In this document: piece by piece, positions 1 through 8,486 of the stretch
Layout of the letters: each line of letters opens with the position of its first letter
Position numbering within the stretch: position 1 is the stretch's first letter
NCBI GenBank assembly: GCA_021773075.1
Contig: JAJFKT010000026.1
Span: 1-64,000 of the forward strand
Length of the DNA: 64,000 bases
Origin: Woeseiaceae bacterium
Lineage (GTDB): Bacteria; Pseudomonadota; Gammaproteobacteria; Steroidobacterales; Woeseiaceae
Reading direction: 5' to 3'
The notes under the pieces: model-generated
Databases searched by the model: none
What the model saw: only the letters and a program-made list of their open reading frames with translations
Told to the model about the DNA's origin: nothing
Position numbers and translations under genes: made by a program

Positions 1-1
1 G

Positions 2-139
2 ATGGTGATGCCGGGCGATAACGTGCAGATGGTTGTAGAGCTGATTGCACCGATCGCTATGGAAGACGGTCTCCGCTTCGCGATTCGCGAAGGTGGCCGT
101 ACGGTTGGCGCTGGTGTAGTTGCCAAGGTTATTGAATAA
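2..139 (+). CDS. tuf: Elongation factor Tu, C-terminal end (partial)
   Basis: The window opens inside this gene; the last 45 codons are present and end in TAA. The translation ends with a glycine-rich stretch ([17 protein letters not shown]) that is the usual C-terminus of EF-Tu, the GTPase that delivers aminoacyl-tRNA to the ribosome; this part belongs to beta-barrel domain 3. Its place directly before rpsJ is the usual end of the str operon (rpsL-rpsG-fusA-tuf). The N-terminal GTPase domain lies outside the window, so nothing can be said about it. Confidence 0.95.
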   Translation: MVMPGDNVQMVVELIAPIAMEDGLRFAIREGGRTVGAGVVAKVIE

Positions 140-145
140 CACAGA

Positions 146-188
146 GGGGTCGAACCGCACTTTTCAAAGAAAAGTGCGGTTCGACCCC
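146..188. repeat. Perfect 20-bp inverted repeat between tuf and rpsJ
   Basis: The left arm GGGGTCGAACCGCACTTTTC (146-165) is an exact reverse complement of 169-188, with a three-base AAA loop. It begins six bases after the tuf stop and ends 15 bases before the rpsJ start. No T-run follows, so it is not a standard terminator; it could pause or stabilise the tuf transcript or be a REP-like palindrome. The outer GGGGTC...GACCCC also forms the core of the palindrome at 50315-50327. Confidence 0.85.
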
Positions 189-203
189 ATATAAGGAAAG
201 AGC

Positions 204-518
204 ATGAGTACTAATCAGAACATCAGAATTCGCCTGAAAGCATTCGATCATCGTTTGATCGACAATTCAGCACGCGAAATAGTCGATACCGCCAAGCGCA
301 CAGGCGCCACGGTTAAGGGTCCTATCCCTTTGCCAATGAGGAAGGAGCGTTACACGATCCTGATCTCTCCGCATGTGAACAAGGATGCGCGTGACCAGTA
401 CGAAATTCGCACCCACAAGCGTTTGATGGATATCGTTGATCCTACTGATAAGACAGTTGATGCTTTGATGAAGCTTGAATTGCCTGCCGGTGTGGATGTT
501 CAGATCAAACTGAATTAG
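204..518 (+). CDS. rpsJ: 30S ribosomal protein S10
   Basis: A 104-residue protein matching the S10 family (E. coli has 103), with the characteristic [14 protein letters not shown] start and a [12 protein letters not shown] segment. S10 is a 30S head protein and, as NusE, also takes part in antitermination with NusB. An AAGGA ribosome binding site lies at a good distance from the ATG. It follows tuf, as in most gammaproteobacteria, but the usual next gene, rplC, begins only after a gap of about 680 bases; transcription of S10 may therefore come mainly from upstream. Confidence 0.98.
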   Translation: MSTNQNIRIRLKAFDHRLIDNSAREIVDTAKRTGATVKGPIPLPMRKERYTILISPHVNKDARDQYEIRTHKRLMDIVDPTDKTVDALMKLELPAGVDVQIKLN

Positions 519-539
519 GCGTTCTAATAACGATCGGCC

Positions 540-615
540 CGTCGCCGACATATATGTGACTAGGAATGGCTCGCTTCGCTGCGCTTTATTTCCTGTCACA
601 TATATCTCGCCGACG
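540..615. repeat. Intergenic hairpin 1 of the rpsJ-rplC gap
   Basis: Arms 540-566 and 590-615 pair over about 24 bp with two mismatches and one bulged T (561). They share ATATATGTGAC, the rest of the stem being GTCGnCGA-like. The interior (562-594) reads, on the minus strand, AGGAAATAAAGCG-CAG-CGAAGCGAGCCATTCC. That same interior occurs on the plus strand inside the next hairpin (700-791), although the outer stems are unrelated. No T-run follows. This looks like a mobile or repeated palindromic element rather than a terminator. Confidence 0.8.
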
Positions 616-699
616 TGCCTGACAGTTAGATGAATGAGCTAATCCAGCTTTTTCGAATTGATTGTCAAGATCCTGAAAGCCTTTCCGACGCCCAAAGGG

Positions 700-791
700 C
701 GGATGGGAGAGTCCTTACAGGAAATAAAGCGGATCTCGATGCCGCTTGACGGTACCGAAGGGAGCCATTCCAGTAAGGACTCTCCCATCCG
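700..791. repeat. Intergenic hairpin 2 of the rpsJ-rplC gap
   Basis: Arms 700-723 and 768-791 pair over 24 positions with a single mismatch (719/772). The interior starts with AGGAAATAAAGCG (719-731) and ends with CGAAGGGAGCCATTCC (756-771). These two blocks match the reverse complement of the interior of hairpin 1 at 13/13 and 15/16 bases, with 24 instead of 3 bases between them. The middle has its own small AAGCGG/CCGCTT stem (727-732/742-747). A competing hairpin CGCCC-AAA-GGGCG (689-701) overlaps the left foot. Confidence 0.85.
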
Positions 792-797
792 ACCACT

Positions 798-834
798 TTG
801 GTGCCAACTAAGTCATTGATTTTATTGGCACCGA
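798..834. repeat. Small inverted repeat GGTGCCAA/TTGGCACC
   Basis: GGTGCCAA (800-807) and TTGGCACC (825-832) form an 8-bp stem around a 17-base AT-rich loop. It is the third inverted repeat in a row in the rpsJ-rplC gap and lies about 40 bases upstream of the -35 element, so it could also be an operator or the foot of a longer structure. Confidence 0.55.
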
Positions 835-874
835 CCTAGTTTGCCAAAACCTGCGAAAAAACCCTCGAAACCGC

Positions 875-902
875 TTGTAATAAGGGGTTGGAGTCGTATA
901 AT
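875..902 (+). promoter_or_regulatory. Sigma70-type promoter for rplC and downstream S10 genes
   Basis: TTGTAA (875-880, 4/6 to consensus) and a perfect TATAAT (897-902) are separated by 16 bases. Predicted transcription would start near 908-910, giving a leader of about 290 bases before rplC. In E. coli the S10 promoter lies upstream of rpsJ; here the best promoter-like sequence lies after rpsJ. A search of other genomes for conservation of this site, or 5'-end mapping, would settle it. Confidence 0.55.
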
Positions 903-907
903 TGCGG

Positions 908-1197
908 GCTCGCTTGATTTGGCCGGACCGGGAGTCGGCCAAAAGCGAAGAAAGCGAAGAAATAGTCGCCAGGAAATCGAGGGTGACACGGCAAATCCCG
1001 GAACTGCCGAGCCGGCCATAAGGCCGTATCGGAGCTTGGGTCAGCCCCAGAGCATAGAGGACGAAGTCCTCAGCGATGGCTGGCCCTTTCGCATGTCTGG
1101 ATTATTAAACAGTGGTCGCCAATCGAAGTGGCCACAGTGAAAATTTTAAATTTTGAGATTGTCACTGACCAAACGAAGTCGGTGCGAGGTTTTGAAC
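908..1197 (+). promoter_or_regulatory. Structured 5' leader upstream of rplC (candidate S10-type autoregulatory leader)
   Basis: Consecutive hairpins can be drawn: 911-947 (CGCTT..TTGGCCG/CGGCCAA..AAGCG), 1007-1032 (CCGA..CGGCC ATAA GGCCG..TCGG), GGG-TCAG-CCC at 1038-1047, GAGGAC-GAA-GTCCTC at 1057-1071, 1112-1135 (GTGGTCGC/GTGGCCAC with wobbles) and CAGTGA/TCACTG (1135-1140/1162-1167) around an AT-rich loop. In E. coli a leader of this general kind binds ribosomal protein L4 and represses the S10 operon. Its function here is inferred from position and structure only. No convincing protein is encoded in it. Confidence 0.5.
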
Positions 1198-1842
1198 ATG
1201 ACAATGGGTCTTGTTGGTCGCAAGTGCGGCATGACACGTGTCTTTACGGACGACGGAGTTTCGATTCCAGTTACCGTTATAGAGGCACAACCAAACCGAG
1301 TTACTCAGGTGAAAACCGTTGAGACTGACGGATACCGCGCGCTGCAGGTTGCCGCCGGTAGCCGCAAAGCGTCTCGCGTGCGGAAACCTGCAGCTGGCCA
1401 CTTCGCAGCCGCGAAGGTAGAAGCTGGCGATCTTATGATGGAGTTCCGACTCGAAGACACCGATGAAGGTGAATTCGAGAAAGGGAACGAGCTCAAGGTT
1501 GACCTCTTCGAGGAAGGCCAGAAGGTCGATGTTATTGGAACGTCAATTGGTAAGGGCTTTGCCGGCGGTGTTAAGCGCTGGAACTTCAGCATGCAGGATG
1601 CGACGCACGGCAACTCGCTCGCGCATCGTGCGCCGGGTTCTATTGGTCAGAACCAGACACCAGGTCGTGTCTTCAAAGGCAAGAAGATGGCTGGCCACAT
1701 GGGTAACGTTCGTCGCACCGTACAAAATCTCGAAGTTGTACGTGTTGATGCGGAACGTAATCTTCTCCTGATTAAGGGTGCTGTCCCGGGTCATCGAGGC
1801 GGAAGCGTAGTTGTTCGTCCCGCCATTAAGACCAGGAAGTAA
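1198..1842 (+). CDS. rplC: 50S ribosomal protein L3
   Basis: The protein has 214 residues (E. coli 209) and opens with [16 protein letters not shown], the family start; a GAGG ribosome binding site eight bases upstream selects ATG 1198 over an open extension that begins at 1153. The long internal loop that reaches the peptidyl transferase centre is visible ([21 protein letters not shown], residues about 162-182, and the glutamine of [15 protein letters not shown] that is methylated in E. coli). It is the first gene after the rpsJ gap and the probable first gene of a separate transcript. Confidence 0.97.
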   Translation: MTMGLVGRKCGMTRVFTDDGVSIPVTVIEAQPNRVTQVKTVETDGYRALQVAAGSRKASRVRKPAAGHFAAAKVEAGDLMMEFRLEDTDEGEFEKGNELKVDLFEEGQKVDVIGTSIGKGFAGGVKRWNFSMQDATHGNSLAHRAPGSIGQNQTPGRVFKGKKMAGHMGNVRRTVQNLEVVRVDAERNLLLIKGAVPGHRGGSVVVRPAIKTRK

Positions 1843-1853
1843 GGGGCGATTCG

Positions 1854-2456
1854 ATGAAATTGAAACTTCAGGACAATGGTTCAGTTGACGTAGCAGAAGC
1901 TGCATTCGGCGCGGACTTTAACGAGCCGTTGATTCACCAGGTTGTGACGGCATATCTCGCGGGCTCACGTGCCGGTACCAAGGCGCAGAAAAATCGCGCG
2001 GCTGTACGCGGTGGTGGTGCCAAGCCATGGGCCCAGAAAGGCACAGGTCGTGCTCGCGCTGGTACTTCGCGCAGCCCGATATGGGTTGGCGGTGGACGCA
2101 CCTTTGCTGCGCAACCACGTAGCTTCGATCAAAAAGTGAACAAGAAGATGTACCGCGCAGCGATGCGTTCGGTATTGTCCGAATTGGTTCGGAAGGATCG
2201 CCTGGTTATCGTCAACGAGCTCACGCTCGAGGCGCCGAAAACCAAGCTGCTTGCAACCAAGCTCAAGGAATACGATCTGGATAATGTCCTGATCCTCAAC
2301 GAAGCATTCGACGAGAAGCTGTTTCTCGCCGCCCGCAACCTGCCAAACGTAGGTATTTGCGATGTTTCGTCAATGGATCCGGTTGTTCTGATTCGTTTCG
2401 AAAAGGTTCTGGTCACCGTGCCAGCACTGAAACTGATTGAGGAGCGCCTGTCATGA
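1854..2456 (+). CDS. rplD: 50S ribosomal protein L4
   Basis: This 200-residue protein matches L4 in length (E. coli 201) and in the basic loop [19 protein letters not shown] that lines the exit tunnel. L4 binds 23S rRNA early in assembly and, in E. coli, represses its own operon by binding the S10 leader. That makes the structured leader before rplC a candidate target. An AGGGG site precedes the ATG, and the stop overlaps the rplW start (ATGA), so the two are translationally coupled. Confidence 0.97.
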   Translation: MKLKLQDNGSVDVAEAAFGADFNEPLIHQVVTAYLAGSRAGTKAQKNRAAVRGGGAKPWAQKGTGRARAGTSRSPIWVGGGRTFAAQPRSFDQKVNKKMYRAAMRSVLSELVRKDRLVIVNELTLEAPKTKLLATKLKEYDLDNVLILNEAFDEKLFLAARNLPNVGICDVSSMDPVVLIRFEKVLVTVPALKLIEERLS

Positions 2457-2761
2457 GCCAAGCTCTGCATCAGGAAAGATTGTTGACGGTTATTAAAGGT
2501 CCGCACCTGTCTGAAAAGGCGCACATCGCGGCTGAAAATAACCAGGTAGTTTTGAAAGTTCGCACTGACGCGACCAAGAAAGAGGTAGCGCAAGCTGTTG
2601 AGTTGCTCTTCGAGGTCAAGGCTGAATCGGTTCAGGTTGTAAACGTGAAGGGTAAAGCCAAGCGTTTTCAGCAGACCAAGGGCCGCCGCGCGAGTTGGAA
2701 GAAAGCATACGTAAAGCTCCCTGATGGCACGTCCATCGAAGAGCTCTTCGGCGCAGAATAA
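2453..2761 (+). CDS. rplW: 50S ribosomal protein L23
   Basis: A 102-residue L23 (E. coli 100) with the typical [20 protein letters not shown] start. The internal segment [27 protein letters not shown] corresponds to the tunnel-exit rRNA-binding hairpin. L23 is the docking site on the ribosome for trigger factor and SRP. It overlaps rplD by four bases and is followed after 12 bases by rplB. Confidence 0.97.
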   Translation: MSQALHQERLLTVIKGPHLSEKAHIAAENNQVVLKVRTDATKKEVAQAVELLFEVKAESVQVVNVKGKAKRFQQTKGRRASWKKAYVKLPDGTSIEELFGAE

Positions 2762-2773
2762 AGGTAATCGATC

Positions 2774-3607
2774 ATGTCACTGCATAAAGCCAAACCGACA
2801 TCACCTGGACGCCGTTTCGTCGTCGCTGTTAAGACTCCGGATCTGCACAAGGGTAAGCCACATGCTCCGCTTCTCGAGAAGAAGTCAGGCAAGGGCGGTC
2901 GCAACAACAATGGTCGTATTACGGTTCGACACCAGGGCGGTGGTCACAAGCAGCATTACCGCGTTGTTGACTTCAAGCGTGATAAGGACGGTATTCCGGG
3001 CGTTGTAGAGCGCCTTGAGTATGATCCAAATCGAAGTGCGCACATCGCATTGGTCAGGTATACCGACGGCGAGCGTCGTTACATTCTGGCACCGAAGGGT
3101 GTTGGTGCCGGCGCTCCAATCATCAGTGGTGATGACGCGCCGATCAAACCAGGTAACGCATTACCGATTCGTGCGATTCCGGTTGGTTCGACGATTCACA
3201 ACATCGAGATGAAGCCTGGTAAGGGTGGTCAGCTGATTCGATCAGCCGGTGGTTCCGCGATGTTGGCCGCTCGTGAAGGTGCTTACGCGACAGTGCGTTT
3301 GCGCTCGGGTGAGACACGCAAGATTCACATCGACTGTCGCGCAACAATTGGCGAAGTCGGGCATGGCGAACACAACCTGAGGAAACTCGGTAAAGCCGGT
3401 GCGAAGCGCTGGAGAGGTGTACGTCCGACGGTTCGTGGTGTTGCCATGAACCCGGTTGATCACCCACACGGTGGTGGCGAAGGCCGCACCTCCGGTGGTC
3501 GCCATCCGGTTAGCCCTTGGGGCACACCGACGAAGGGCGCGAAGACGCGCTCGAACAAGCGTACGGACGGCATGATTGTTCGCCGCCGTAACAAGAAGCG
3601 TAAGTAA
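2774..3607 (+). CDS. rplB: 50S ribosomal protein L2
   Basis: The protein has 277 residues (E. coli 273) and contains the conserved C-terminal block [20 protein letters not shown], including the histidine long implicated in peptidyl transferase centre function. The OB-fold and SH3-like halves are full length. L2 joins the subunits at bridge B7b and is the most conserved large-subunit protein. An AAAGG site lies just upstream of the ATG. Confidence 0.98.
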   Translation: MSLHKAKPTSPGRRFVVAVKTPDLHKGKPHAPLLEKKSGKGGRNNNGRITVRHQGGGHKQHYRVVDFKRDKDGIPGVVERLEYDPNRSAHIALVRYTDGERRYILAPKGVGAGAPIISGDDAPIKPGNALPIRAIPVGSTIHNIEMKPGKGGQLIRSAGGSAMLAAREGAYATVRLRSGETRKIHIDCRATIGEVGHGEHNLRKLGKAGAKRWRGVRPTVRGVAMNPVDHPHGGGEGRTSGGRHPVSPWGTPTKGAKTRSNKRTDGMIVRRRNKKRK

Positions 3608-3619
3608 AGGATTTCGATA

Positions 3620-3892
3620 ATGCCGCGTAGCGTAAGAAAGGGCCCATTCGTCGATAACCATTTGGCGAAGAAGGTAGCAGTAGCAGCAAAGGCGAATGAC
3701 CGTCGTCCTATTAAGACCTGGTCGCGTCGCTCAATGGTACTGCCGGATATGGTTGGTCTGACAATCGCCGTTCATAACGGTCGTCAGCACATACCGGTTC
3801 TGATTTCCGAAAACATGGTTGGTCACAAACTCGGTGAGTTTGCGATGACACGAACTTTTCGCGGTCACTCCGGTGATCGGAAAACGAAGTAG
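3620..3892 (+). CDS. rpsS: 30S ribosomal protein S19
   Basis: A 90-residue S19 (E. coli 92) with the family signatures [15 protein letters not shown] and [30 protein letters not shown] motifs near the C-terminus. It binds 16S rRNA in the head of the 30S subunit with S13. An AAAGG site precedes the ATG; rplV follows 11 bases after the stop. Confidence 0.97.
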   Translation: MPRSVRKGPFVDNHLAKKVAVAAKANDRRPIKTWSRRSMVLPDMVGLTIAVHNGRQHIPVLISENMVGHKLGEFAMTRTFRGHSGDRKTK

Positions 3893-3903
3893 GGAGCGGG
3901 TTA

Positions 3904-4239
3904 ATGCAAGTTGCAGCAACACTTAGATATGCACGTGTTTCTCCACAGAAATGTCGTTTGGTGGCTGATGTCATCCGCGGCAAGTCTGTCGATGACGCGT
4001 TGCGTGCCTTGACGTTCTCGCCGAAGAAAAGTGCTCGTATCGTGAAAAAGGTTCTGGAGTCGGCAGTTGCCAACGCAGAGCACAATCACGGAGCAGATAT
4101 CGACGAATTGAAAGTCGCGACCATTGAAGTTAACGAAGCACCTACGTTCAAGCGTTTTCGTGCTCGTGCAAAAGGCCGTGGCGCACGAATTATCAAGCGC
4201 AACAGTCACATCACGATCCGGGTAGCAGACGAAACATGA
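3904..4239 (+). CDS. rplV: 50S ribosomal protein L22
   Basis: The protein has 111 residues (E. coli 110). The beta-hairpin that lines the exit tunnel is visible at residues about 80-100 ([21 protein letters not shown]), the region where macrolide-resistance changes occur in other bacteria. No such insertion or deletion is seen. A GGGAG site precedes the ATG. The gap to rpsC is 51 bases, slightly longer than between the other genes here. Confidence 0.97.
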   Translation: MQVAATLRYARVSPQKCRLVADVIRGKSVDDALRALTFSPKKSARIVKKVLESAVANAEHNHGADIDELKVATIEVNEAPTFKRFRARAKGRGARIIKRNSHITIRVADET

Positions 4240-4290
4240 TCATGAACCTGAAAAATCACCTCGCCGACAGGCGTGGAGACGAGAAGTAAT

Positions 4291-4980
4291 ATGGGCCAGA
4301 AAGTACATCCAACAGGAATACGCCTAGGCATCGTCAAGGATTGGGTATCGACATGGTATGCAGATACCAAGACCTTCCCTGAATACATCCGCGCTGACCA
4401 TCTGATCCGCGTCTTCATCAAGAAAAAGTTGAAAGATGCATCTGTTAGTCGCATTGCGATCGAGCGTCCGTCCAAAAAATGCAATATCACGATTCACACG
4501 GCACGTCCGGGTATCGTGATCGGCAAGAAAGGCGAAGACATTGAGAAGCTTCGTTCGGAAGTGGCTGCGATGACGGGCATGGCAATTCAGGAGGTTCGTA
4601 TCAACATTAACGAAGTCCGCAAGCCTGAACTCGATGCACAGCTGGTTGCCGAAGGTATAGCGCAACAACTCGAACGCCGAGTCATGTTCCGCCGTGCGAT
4701 GAAGCGCGCAGTGACGAACACAATGCGAGTTGGTGCCGAGGGCATCAAAGTGAAAGTTGGTGGTCGTCTGAATGGTGCAGAAATCGCACGTTCAGAGTGG
4801 TACCGCGAAGGTCGCGTCCCGCTGCACACGCTGCGTGCGGACATCGACTACGGCACAGCCGAAGCGCACACGACATATGGTGTGATCGGCGTGAAAGTAT
4901 GGATATTCAAGGGCGAAGTTTTTGACAAGCCTGAAGTGATACCGGCGGAGCCGGCAGAAGCTAAAGCGGCACGTTCTTAA
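4291..4980 (+). CDS. rpsC: 30S ribosomal protein S3
   Basis: A 229-residue S3 (E. coli 233). It starts [14 protein letters not shown], the universal S3 start, so ATG 4291 was preferred over an in-frame GTG at 4273. The KH type 2 RNA-binding loop [14 protein letters not shown] lies at residues about 73-86. S3 forms part of the mRNA entry tunnel with S4 and S5. The short C-terminal tail is rich in alanine and glutamate ([12 protein letters not shown]). Confidence 0.97.
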   Translation: MGQKVHPTGIRLGIVKDWVSTWYADTKTFPEYIRADHLIRVFIKKKLKDASVSRIAIERPSKKCNITIHTARPGIVIGKKGEDIEKLRSEVAAMTGMAIQEVRININEVRKPELDAQLVAEGIAQQLERRVMFRRAMKRAVTNTMRVGAEGIKVKVGGRLNGAEIARSEWYREGRVPLHTLRADIDYGTAEAHTTYGVIGVKVWIFKGEVFDKPEVIPAEPAEAKAARS

Positions 4981-5007
4981 GAACGGTCGGCAACTGGATA
5001 GACGAAA

Positions 5008-5421
5008 ATGTTACAACCAAAACGCACAAAATTTCGCAAGCAATTTAAGGGACGCAACCGCGGCCTGGCTTTGCGCGGAAGCAATGTATCGTTCGGTGAG
5101 TACGGACTCAAAGCGACCGATCGTGGTCGGCTGACGGCACGTCAGATTGAGGCTGCTCGTCGTGCAATGACGCGTCATATCAAGCGTGGCGGAAAGATCT
5201 GGATCCGGGTTTTCCCCGACAAGCCTATCTCCAAGAAGCCGCTTGAAGTGCGTCAGGGTAAGGGCAAGGGCAACGTTGAATACTGGGTTTGCCAGATTCA
5301 GCCGGGCCGGGTTCTGTATGAGATGGAAGGTGTTTCTGAAGAGATCGCTCGTGAGGCGTTTCGTTTGGCGGCTGCAAAGCTACCGTTCAGTACCACATTC
5401 GTTAAACGGCAGGTGATGTGA
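5008..5421 (+). CDS. rplP: 50S ribosomal protein L16
   Basis: The 137-residue product matches L16 (E. coli 136), beginning [19 protein letters not shown] and including the [20 protein letters not shown] block around the tRNA elbow contact. L16 is needed for peptidyl transferase activity and for organising the A site. The stop codon TGA overlaps the rpmC start, indicating translational coupling. Confidence 0.98.
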   Translation: MLQPKRTKFRKQFKGRNRGLALRGSNVSFGEYGLKATDRGRLTARQIEAARRAMTRHIKRGGKIWIRVFPDKPISKKPLEVRQGKGKGNVEYWVCQIQPGRVLYEMEGVSEEIAREAFRLAAAKLPFSTTFVKRQVM

Positions 5422-5627
5422 TGAATGCAGCTGACCTTAGGGCTAAGTCGGTAGAGGAACTCAACGAAGAACTCGTTGCGTTACGCCGCGAGCAGTTCAA
5501 TCTGCGAATGCAGCAGGCCACTGGCGAGTTGGCGCAAGTGCATCAGCACAAGCGTGTTAAAAAAGATATCGCGCGCGTAAAGACAGTTCTTAGTGAAATG
5601 TCGCGGGCAGCGGGTGAAGACAAATGA
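5421..5627 (+). CDS. rpmC: 50S ribosomal protein L29
   Basis: A 68-residue two-helix protein (E. coli 63) with the family sequence [27 protein letters not shown]29 sits next to L23 at the tunnel exit. ATG 5421 was chosen because it gives the normal N-terminus ([10 protein letters not shown]); a GTG lies one codon upstream. The start overlaps the end of rplP and the stop overlaps the rpsQ start. Confidence 0.95.
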   Translation: MNAADLRAKSVEELNEELVALRREQFNLRMQQATGELAQVHQHKRVKKDIARVKTVLSEMSRAAGEDK

Positions 5628-5890
5628 GTGATGAAAACAAAGCACAGCGCACGATCACTGGTCGTGTTGTCAGCGACAAGATGGATAAGTCCGTATCTGT
5701 CGCTATCGAGCGCTTGATCAAGCACCCGGTTTACGGCAAGTACATCCGCCGCACAACCAAGGTCATGGCACACGATGCGAATAACGAGTGCAAGGCGGGA
5801 GATCGCGTTCAGATTGCTGAAGGTCGTCCGATTTCGAAGAATAAGTCCTGGTCAGTCGTCAACGTTGTTGAACGTGCGGCGGACAAGTAA
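5624..5890 (+). CDS. rpsQ: 30S ribosomal protein S17
   Basis: The product has 88 residues (E. coli 84) with the OB-fold core [22 protein letters not shown] and the conserved [18 protein letters not shown] segment. It is a primary binder of 16S rRNA helices in the body of the 30S subunit. It overlaps rpmC by four bases (ATGA). A 19-base gap leads to rplN. Confidence 0.97.
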   Translation: MSDENKAQRTITGRVVSDKMDKSVSVAIERLIKHPVYGKYIRRTTKVMAHDANNECKAGDRVQIAEGRPISKNKSWSVVNVVERAADK

Positions 5891-5909
5891 TAACTCTTAG
5901 GATGCAGTC

Positions 5910-6278
5910 ATGATTCAGATGCAGACAGTTCTGGATGCGGCCGATAACTCAGGTGCTCGTCGCGTGCAGTGCATCAAAGTACTCGGCGGCTCAAAGCGCC
6001 GGTATGCCGGTGTAGGTGATGTCATTAAGGTAAGCGTAAAAGATGCGATCCCGCGTGGCAAAGTCAAGAAAGGCGAAGTTTACAACGCTGTTGTAGTTCG
6101 TACCCGTAAGGGTGTACGACGCAAAGACGGTAGCTTGATTCGTTTCGACGGCAACGCAGCAGTATTGCTGAATGCTCGCCTCGAGCCGATCGGTACACGT
6201 ATTTTTGGGCCGGTTACACGCGAGCTGCGCACCAGCCAGTTCATGAAGATTATTTCGCTGGCCCCAGAAGTTCTCTGA
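5910..6278 (+). CDS. rplN: 50S ribosomal protein L14
   Basis: This 122-residue protein (E. coli 123) has the invariant [33 protein letters not shown] start and the [11 protein letters not shown] motif near the end. L14 contacts 16S rRNA at bridge B8 and is the docking site for the silencing factor RsfS, which is encoded in this same window (55975-56328). It is the first gene of the classical spc operon; no separate promoter was recognised in front of it. Confidence 0.98.
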   Translation: MIQMQTVLDAADNSGARRVQCIKVLGGSKRRYAGVGDVIKVSVKDAIPRGKVKKGEVYNAVVVRTRKGVRRKDGSLIRFDGNAAVLLNARLEPIGTRIFGPVTRELRTSQFMKIISLAPEVL

Positions 6279-6317
6279 GAACGGTTCTTTAGAGCCGGGT
6301 TAGCACGGAAAGAAGTT

Positions 6318-6635
6318 ATGAATAAGATTAGAAAAAACGACGAAGTCATCGTAACAGCCGGTAAAGACAAGGGCCGTCGCGGCACTGTGCTTGAGGTTTT
6401 TGATGACGGTCGTGTGAAGGTTGAGGGTATCAACCTCGCGAAGAAGCACGTCAAGCCGAATCCAAATGCGAATCCTCCTGAGCCGGGTGGCATCAAGGAT
6501 CACGCAATGCCGCTGGACGTATCGAACGTACTCGTTTTTAACCCAAAAACGAAGAAGGGCGAGCGAGTTGGTTTCCGAGTTGAAGATGGTAAGAAATTGC
6601 GCGTCTTTCAAAACGGCGACGTAGTCGACATTTAA
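6318..6635 (+). CDS. rplX: 50S ribosomal protein L24
   Basis: A 105-residue L24 (E. coli 104) with the KOW motif [20 protein letters not shown] at residues about 8-27. L24 is one of the two assembly-initiator proteins of the 50S subunit. The 39-base gap before it contains a short GGTTCT/AGAGCC hairpin and a GGAAAG ribosome binding site. Confidence 0.97.
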   Translation: MNKIRKNDEVIVTAGKDKGRRGTVLEVFDDGRVKVEGINLAKKHVKPNPNANPPEPGGIKDHAMPLDVSNVLVFNPKTKKGERVGFRVEDGKKLRVFQNGDVVDI

Positions 6636-6645
6636 GAGAATCGAA

Positions 6646-7185
6646 ATGGCACGTTTACACGAAAAATATTCGAGCGAGCTCTCTGGGCAAATCCAGAAGA
6701 AGCTAGGTCTCGGGAATCCGATGGAAGTACCGAAGATCACCAAGATCACTATCAACATGGGTGTTGGTGAGGCCGTTGCTGACAAGAAGATCATGGACAA
6801 GGCGCGCGAAGACATGCAGAAGATCGCAGGTCAGAAGCCGGTAACGACACTTGCTCGCAAGTCTGTTGCTGGATTCAAAATTCGTGATGGCATGCCGATC
6901 GGCTGCAAGGTTACCCTGCGTCGCGAACGGATGTACGAGTTCCTTGATCGTCTCGTAAACATTGCGATTCCTCGTATCCGTGACTTCCGGGGACTGAACC
7001 CGAAGTCCTTCGATAAGCAAGGTAATTACAGTATGGGTGTCCAGGAACAGATTATTTTCCCGGAGATCAATTACGACGAAATTGATGCACTGCGTGGTAT
7101 GGACATAATCATTACTACGACAGCGCGCAATCCCGAGGAAGGCAAGGCGCTTCTCGAAGCGTTTAACTTTCCCTTTAAGAAATAG
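6646..7185 (+). CDS. rplE: 50S ribosomal protein L5
   Basis: The 179 residues equal the E. coli length. Conserved stretches include [44 protein letters not shown] (split by no gap) and [16 protein letters not shown]5 belongs to the 5S rRNA particle of the central protuberance and contacts P-site tRNA. In E. coli the S8 regulatory site lies around the rplE start; here only ten bases separate rplX from rplE and no such site could be recognised by eye. Confidence 0.98.
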   Translation: MARLHEKYSSELSGQIQKKLGLGNPMEVPKITKITINMGVGEAVADKKIMDKAREDMQKIAGQKPVTTLARKSVAGFKIRDGMPIGCKVTLRRERMYEFLDRLVNIAIPRIRDFRGLNPKSFDKQGNYSMGVQEQIIFPEINYDEIDALRGMDIIITTTARNPEEGKALLEAFNFPFKK

Positions 7186-7194
7186 AGAGAAGAC

Positions 7195-7500
7195 ATGGCC
7201 AAGAAGTCAATGATCATGCGCGAAGCAAAGCGAACCAAGCTCGTCGCTCGGCAAGCACAGAAGCGCAAGGCACTGAAGGCGATCGTTCGTAACATCCACA
7301 GCTCTGATGATGAGCGTGCTGTTGCTCAGGCGAAGCTGAATAGTTTGCCGCGTGATGGTAGCCCGACACGCCAACGCAATCGTTGTGCGATAACTGGACG
7401 CCCACACGGTGTTTATCGCAAGTTTGGCCTGGCTCGAAACAAGCTACGTGAAGCCGCCATGAATGGCGAAATCCCTGGCCTGACCAAAGCCAGCTGGTAG
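7195..7500 (+). CDS. rpsN: 30S ribosomal protein S14 (zinc-free long form)
   Basis: A 101-residue S14, the length of the E. coli zinc-independent (C-minus) form. Only one cysteine ([11 protein letters not shown]) remains where zinc-binding paralogues have CxxC pairs. The C-terminal block [28 protein letters not shown] is invariant in S14. It binds in the 30S head beside S19 and S10. An AGAGAAG site precedes the ATG. Confidence 0.97.
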   Translation: MAKKSMIMREAKRTKLVARQAQKRKALKAIVRNIHSSDDERAVAQAKLNSLPRDGSPTRQRNRCAITGRPHGVYRKFGLARNKLREAAMNGEIPGLTKASW

Positions 7501-7513
7501 GCGGAGAAAGAAC

Positions 7514-7909
7514 ATGAGTATGACCGATCCGATCGCAGACATGCTGACCCGTATTCGTAACGGCCAGGGCGCACGCAAAGTAAGTGTGTCAATGCCCGCC
7601 TCGAAGGGGAAAGAAGCTGTCGCGAAAGTATTGCAGGACGAAGGCTACATCTTAGGTTTTGCGACCGAGGGTGTTGGTGCCGCGAAAGAATTAACCGTTG
7701 AGCTGAAGTACTTCGAAGGCGTGCCGGTTATTGAGACGATTCAGCGTTCCAGCAAACCTGGCCTGCGGATATACCGCGGCAAGGACGAGCTGCCGAAAGT
7801 ACTGGGTGGCCTCGGTGTCGCAATCGTTTCGACTTCAGCTGGCGTTATGAGTGATCGCCAGGCTCGCGAAAAAGGTATTGGTGGTGAGGTTATCTGCGTC
7901 GTTTCATAG
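7514..7909 (+). CDS. rpsH: 30S ribosomal protein S8
   Basis: A 131-residue S8 (E. coli 130) with the [18 protein letters not shown] start and the C-terminal signature [27 protein letters not shown]8 binds the central domain of 16S rRNA and is the translational repressor of the spc operon in E. coli. Whether that feedback exists here was not determined. Confidence 0.98.
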   Translation: MSMTDPIADMLTRIRNGQGARKVSVSMPASKGKEAVAKVLQDEGYILGFATEGVGAAKELTVELKYFEGVPVIETIQRSSKPGLRIYRGKDELPKVLGGLGVAIVSTSAGVMSDRQAREKGIGGEVICVVS

Positions 7910-7939
7910 CGCATAACCCCACGGATAAGAGACAGGACT

Positions 7940-8473
7940 ATGTCAAGAATTGCAAAAGAACCGGTTGAACTGCCGAAAGGCGTTGAGTTCAAGCAAGACG
8001 GCAACGTTGTCACCCTGAAAGGTGGCAAGGGTGAATTGTCGATGGAGCTGAATTCCGAAGTTGAACTGACTCAGGAAGAGGGTGTGTTAAAAATTGCGCC
8101 GCGTTCAGGTTCAAGATTCGCTACGGCGATCTCGGGCACGATGCGAGCCATCCTGGCCAATATGGCACAGGGTGTGTCTGAAGGTTTTGAACGCAAGCTC
8201 GAGTTGGTTGGCGTTGGTTATCGTGCACAGGCACAGGGCAAGAGCCTGAATCTGCAGCTCGGTTTCTCGCACCCGGTTGTATATTCGGCCCCGGAAGGCA
8301 TCAGCATTGAAACGCCGAGCCAGACCGAAGTCATCATCAAGGGCACTGACAAACAGCAAGTAGGTCAGGTTGCCGCAGAGATTCGGCGCTACCGTCCGCC
8401 TGAGCCTTATAAGGGCAAGGGTGTTCGATACGCAAATGAGCGCGTCGTTCTTAAAGAAGCGAAGAAGAAATAA
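7940..8473 (+). CDS. rplF: 50S ribosomal protein L6
   Basis: The 177-residue product equals the E. coli length and has the two L6 repeats. It starts [15 protein letters not shown] and ends with the [29 protein letters not shown] block that contacts the sarcin-ricin loop region. A GACAGGA site lies at a good distance before the ATG. Confidence 0.98.
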   Translation: MSRIAKEPVELPKGVEFKQDGNVVTLKGGKGELSMELNSEVELTQEEGVLKIAPRSGSRFATAISGTMRAILANMAQGVSEGFERKLELVGVGYRAQAQGKSLNLQLGFSHPVVYSAPEGISIETPSQTEVIIKGTDKQQVGQVAAEIRRYRPPEPYKGKGVRYANERVVLKEAKKK

Positions 8474-8486
8474 TTAGGTAAACACC

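Noticed and set aside
146-188. Inverted Haemophilus-type DNA uptake core AAGTGCGGT in the tuf-rpsJ hairpin
   Set aside because: The 9-mer matches, but only within this palindrome, without the AT-rich flanks of real uptake sites. Nothing else points to Pasteurellaceae; I treat it as coincidence.
841-1140. A 99-codon open frame (TTG start) in the rplC leader
   Set aside because: It is basic and low in complexity, lacks a ribosome binding site and coincides with strong RNA hairpins; the DNA looks like leader, not coding.
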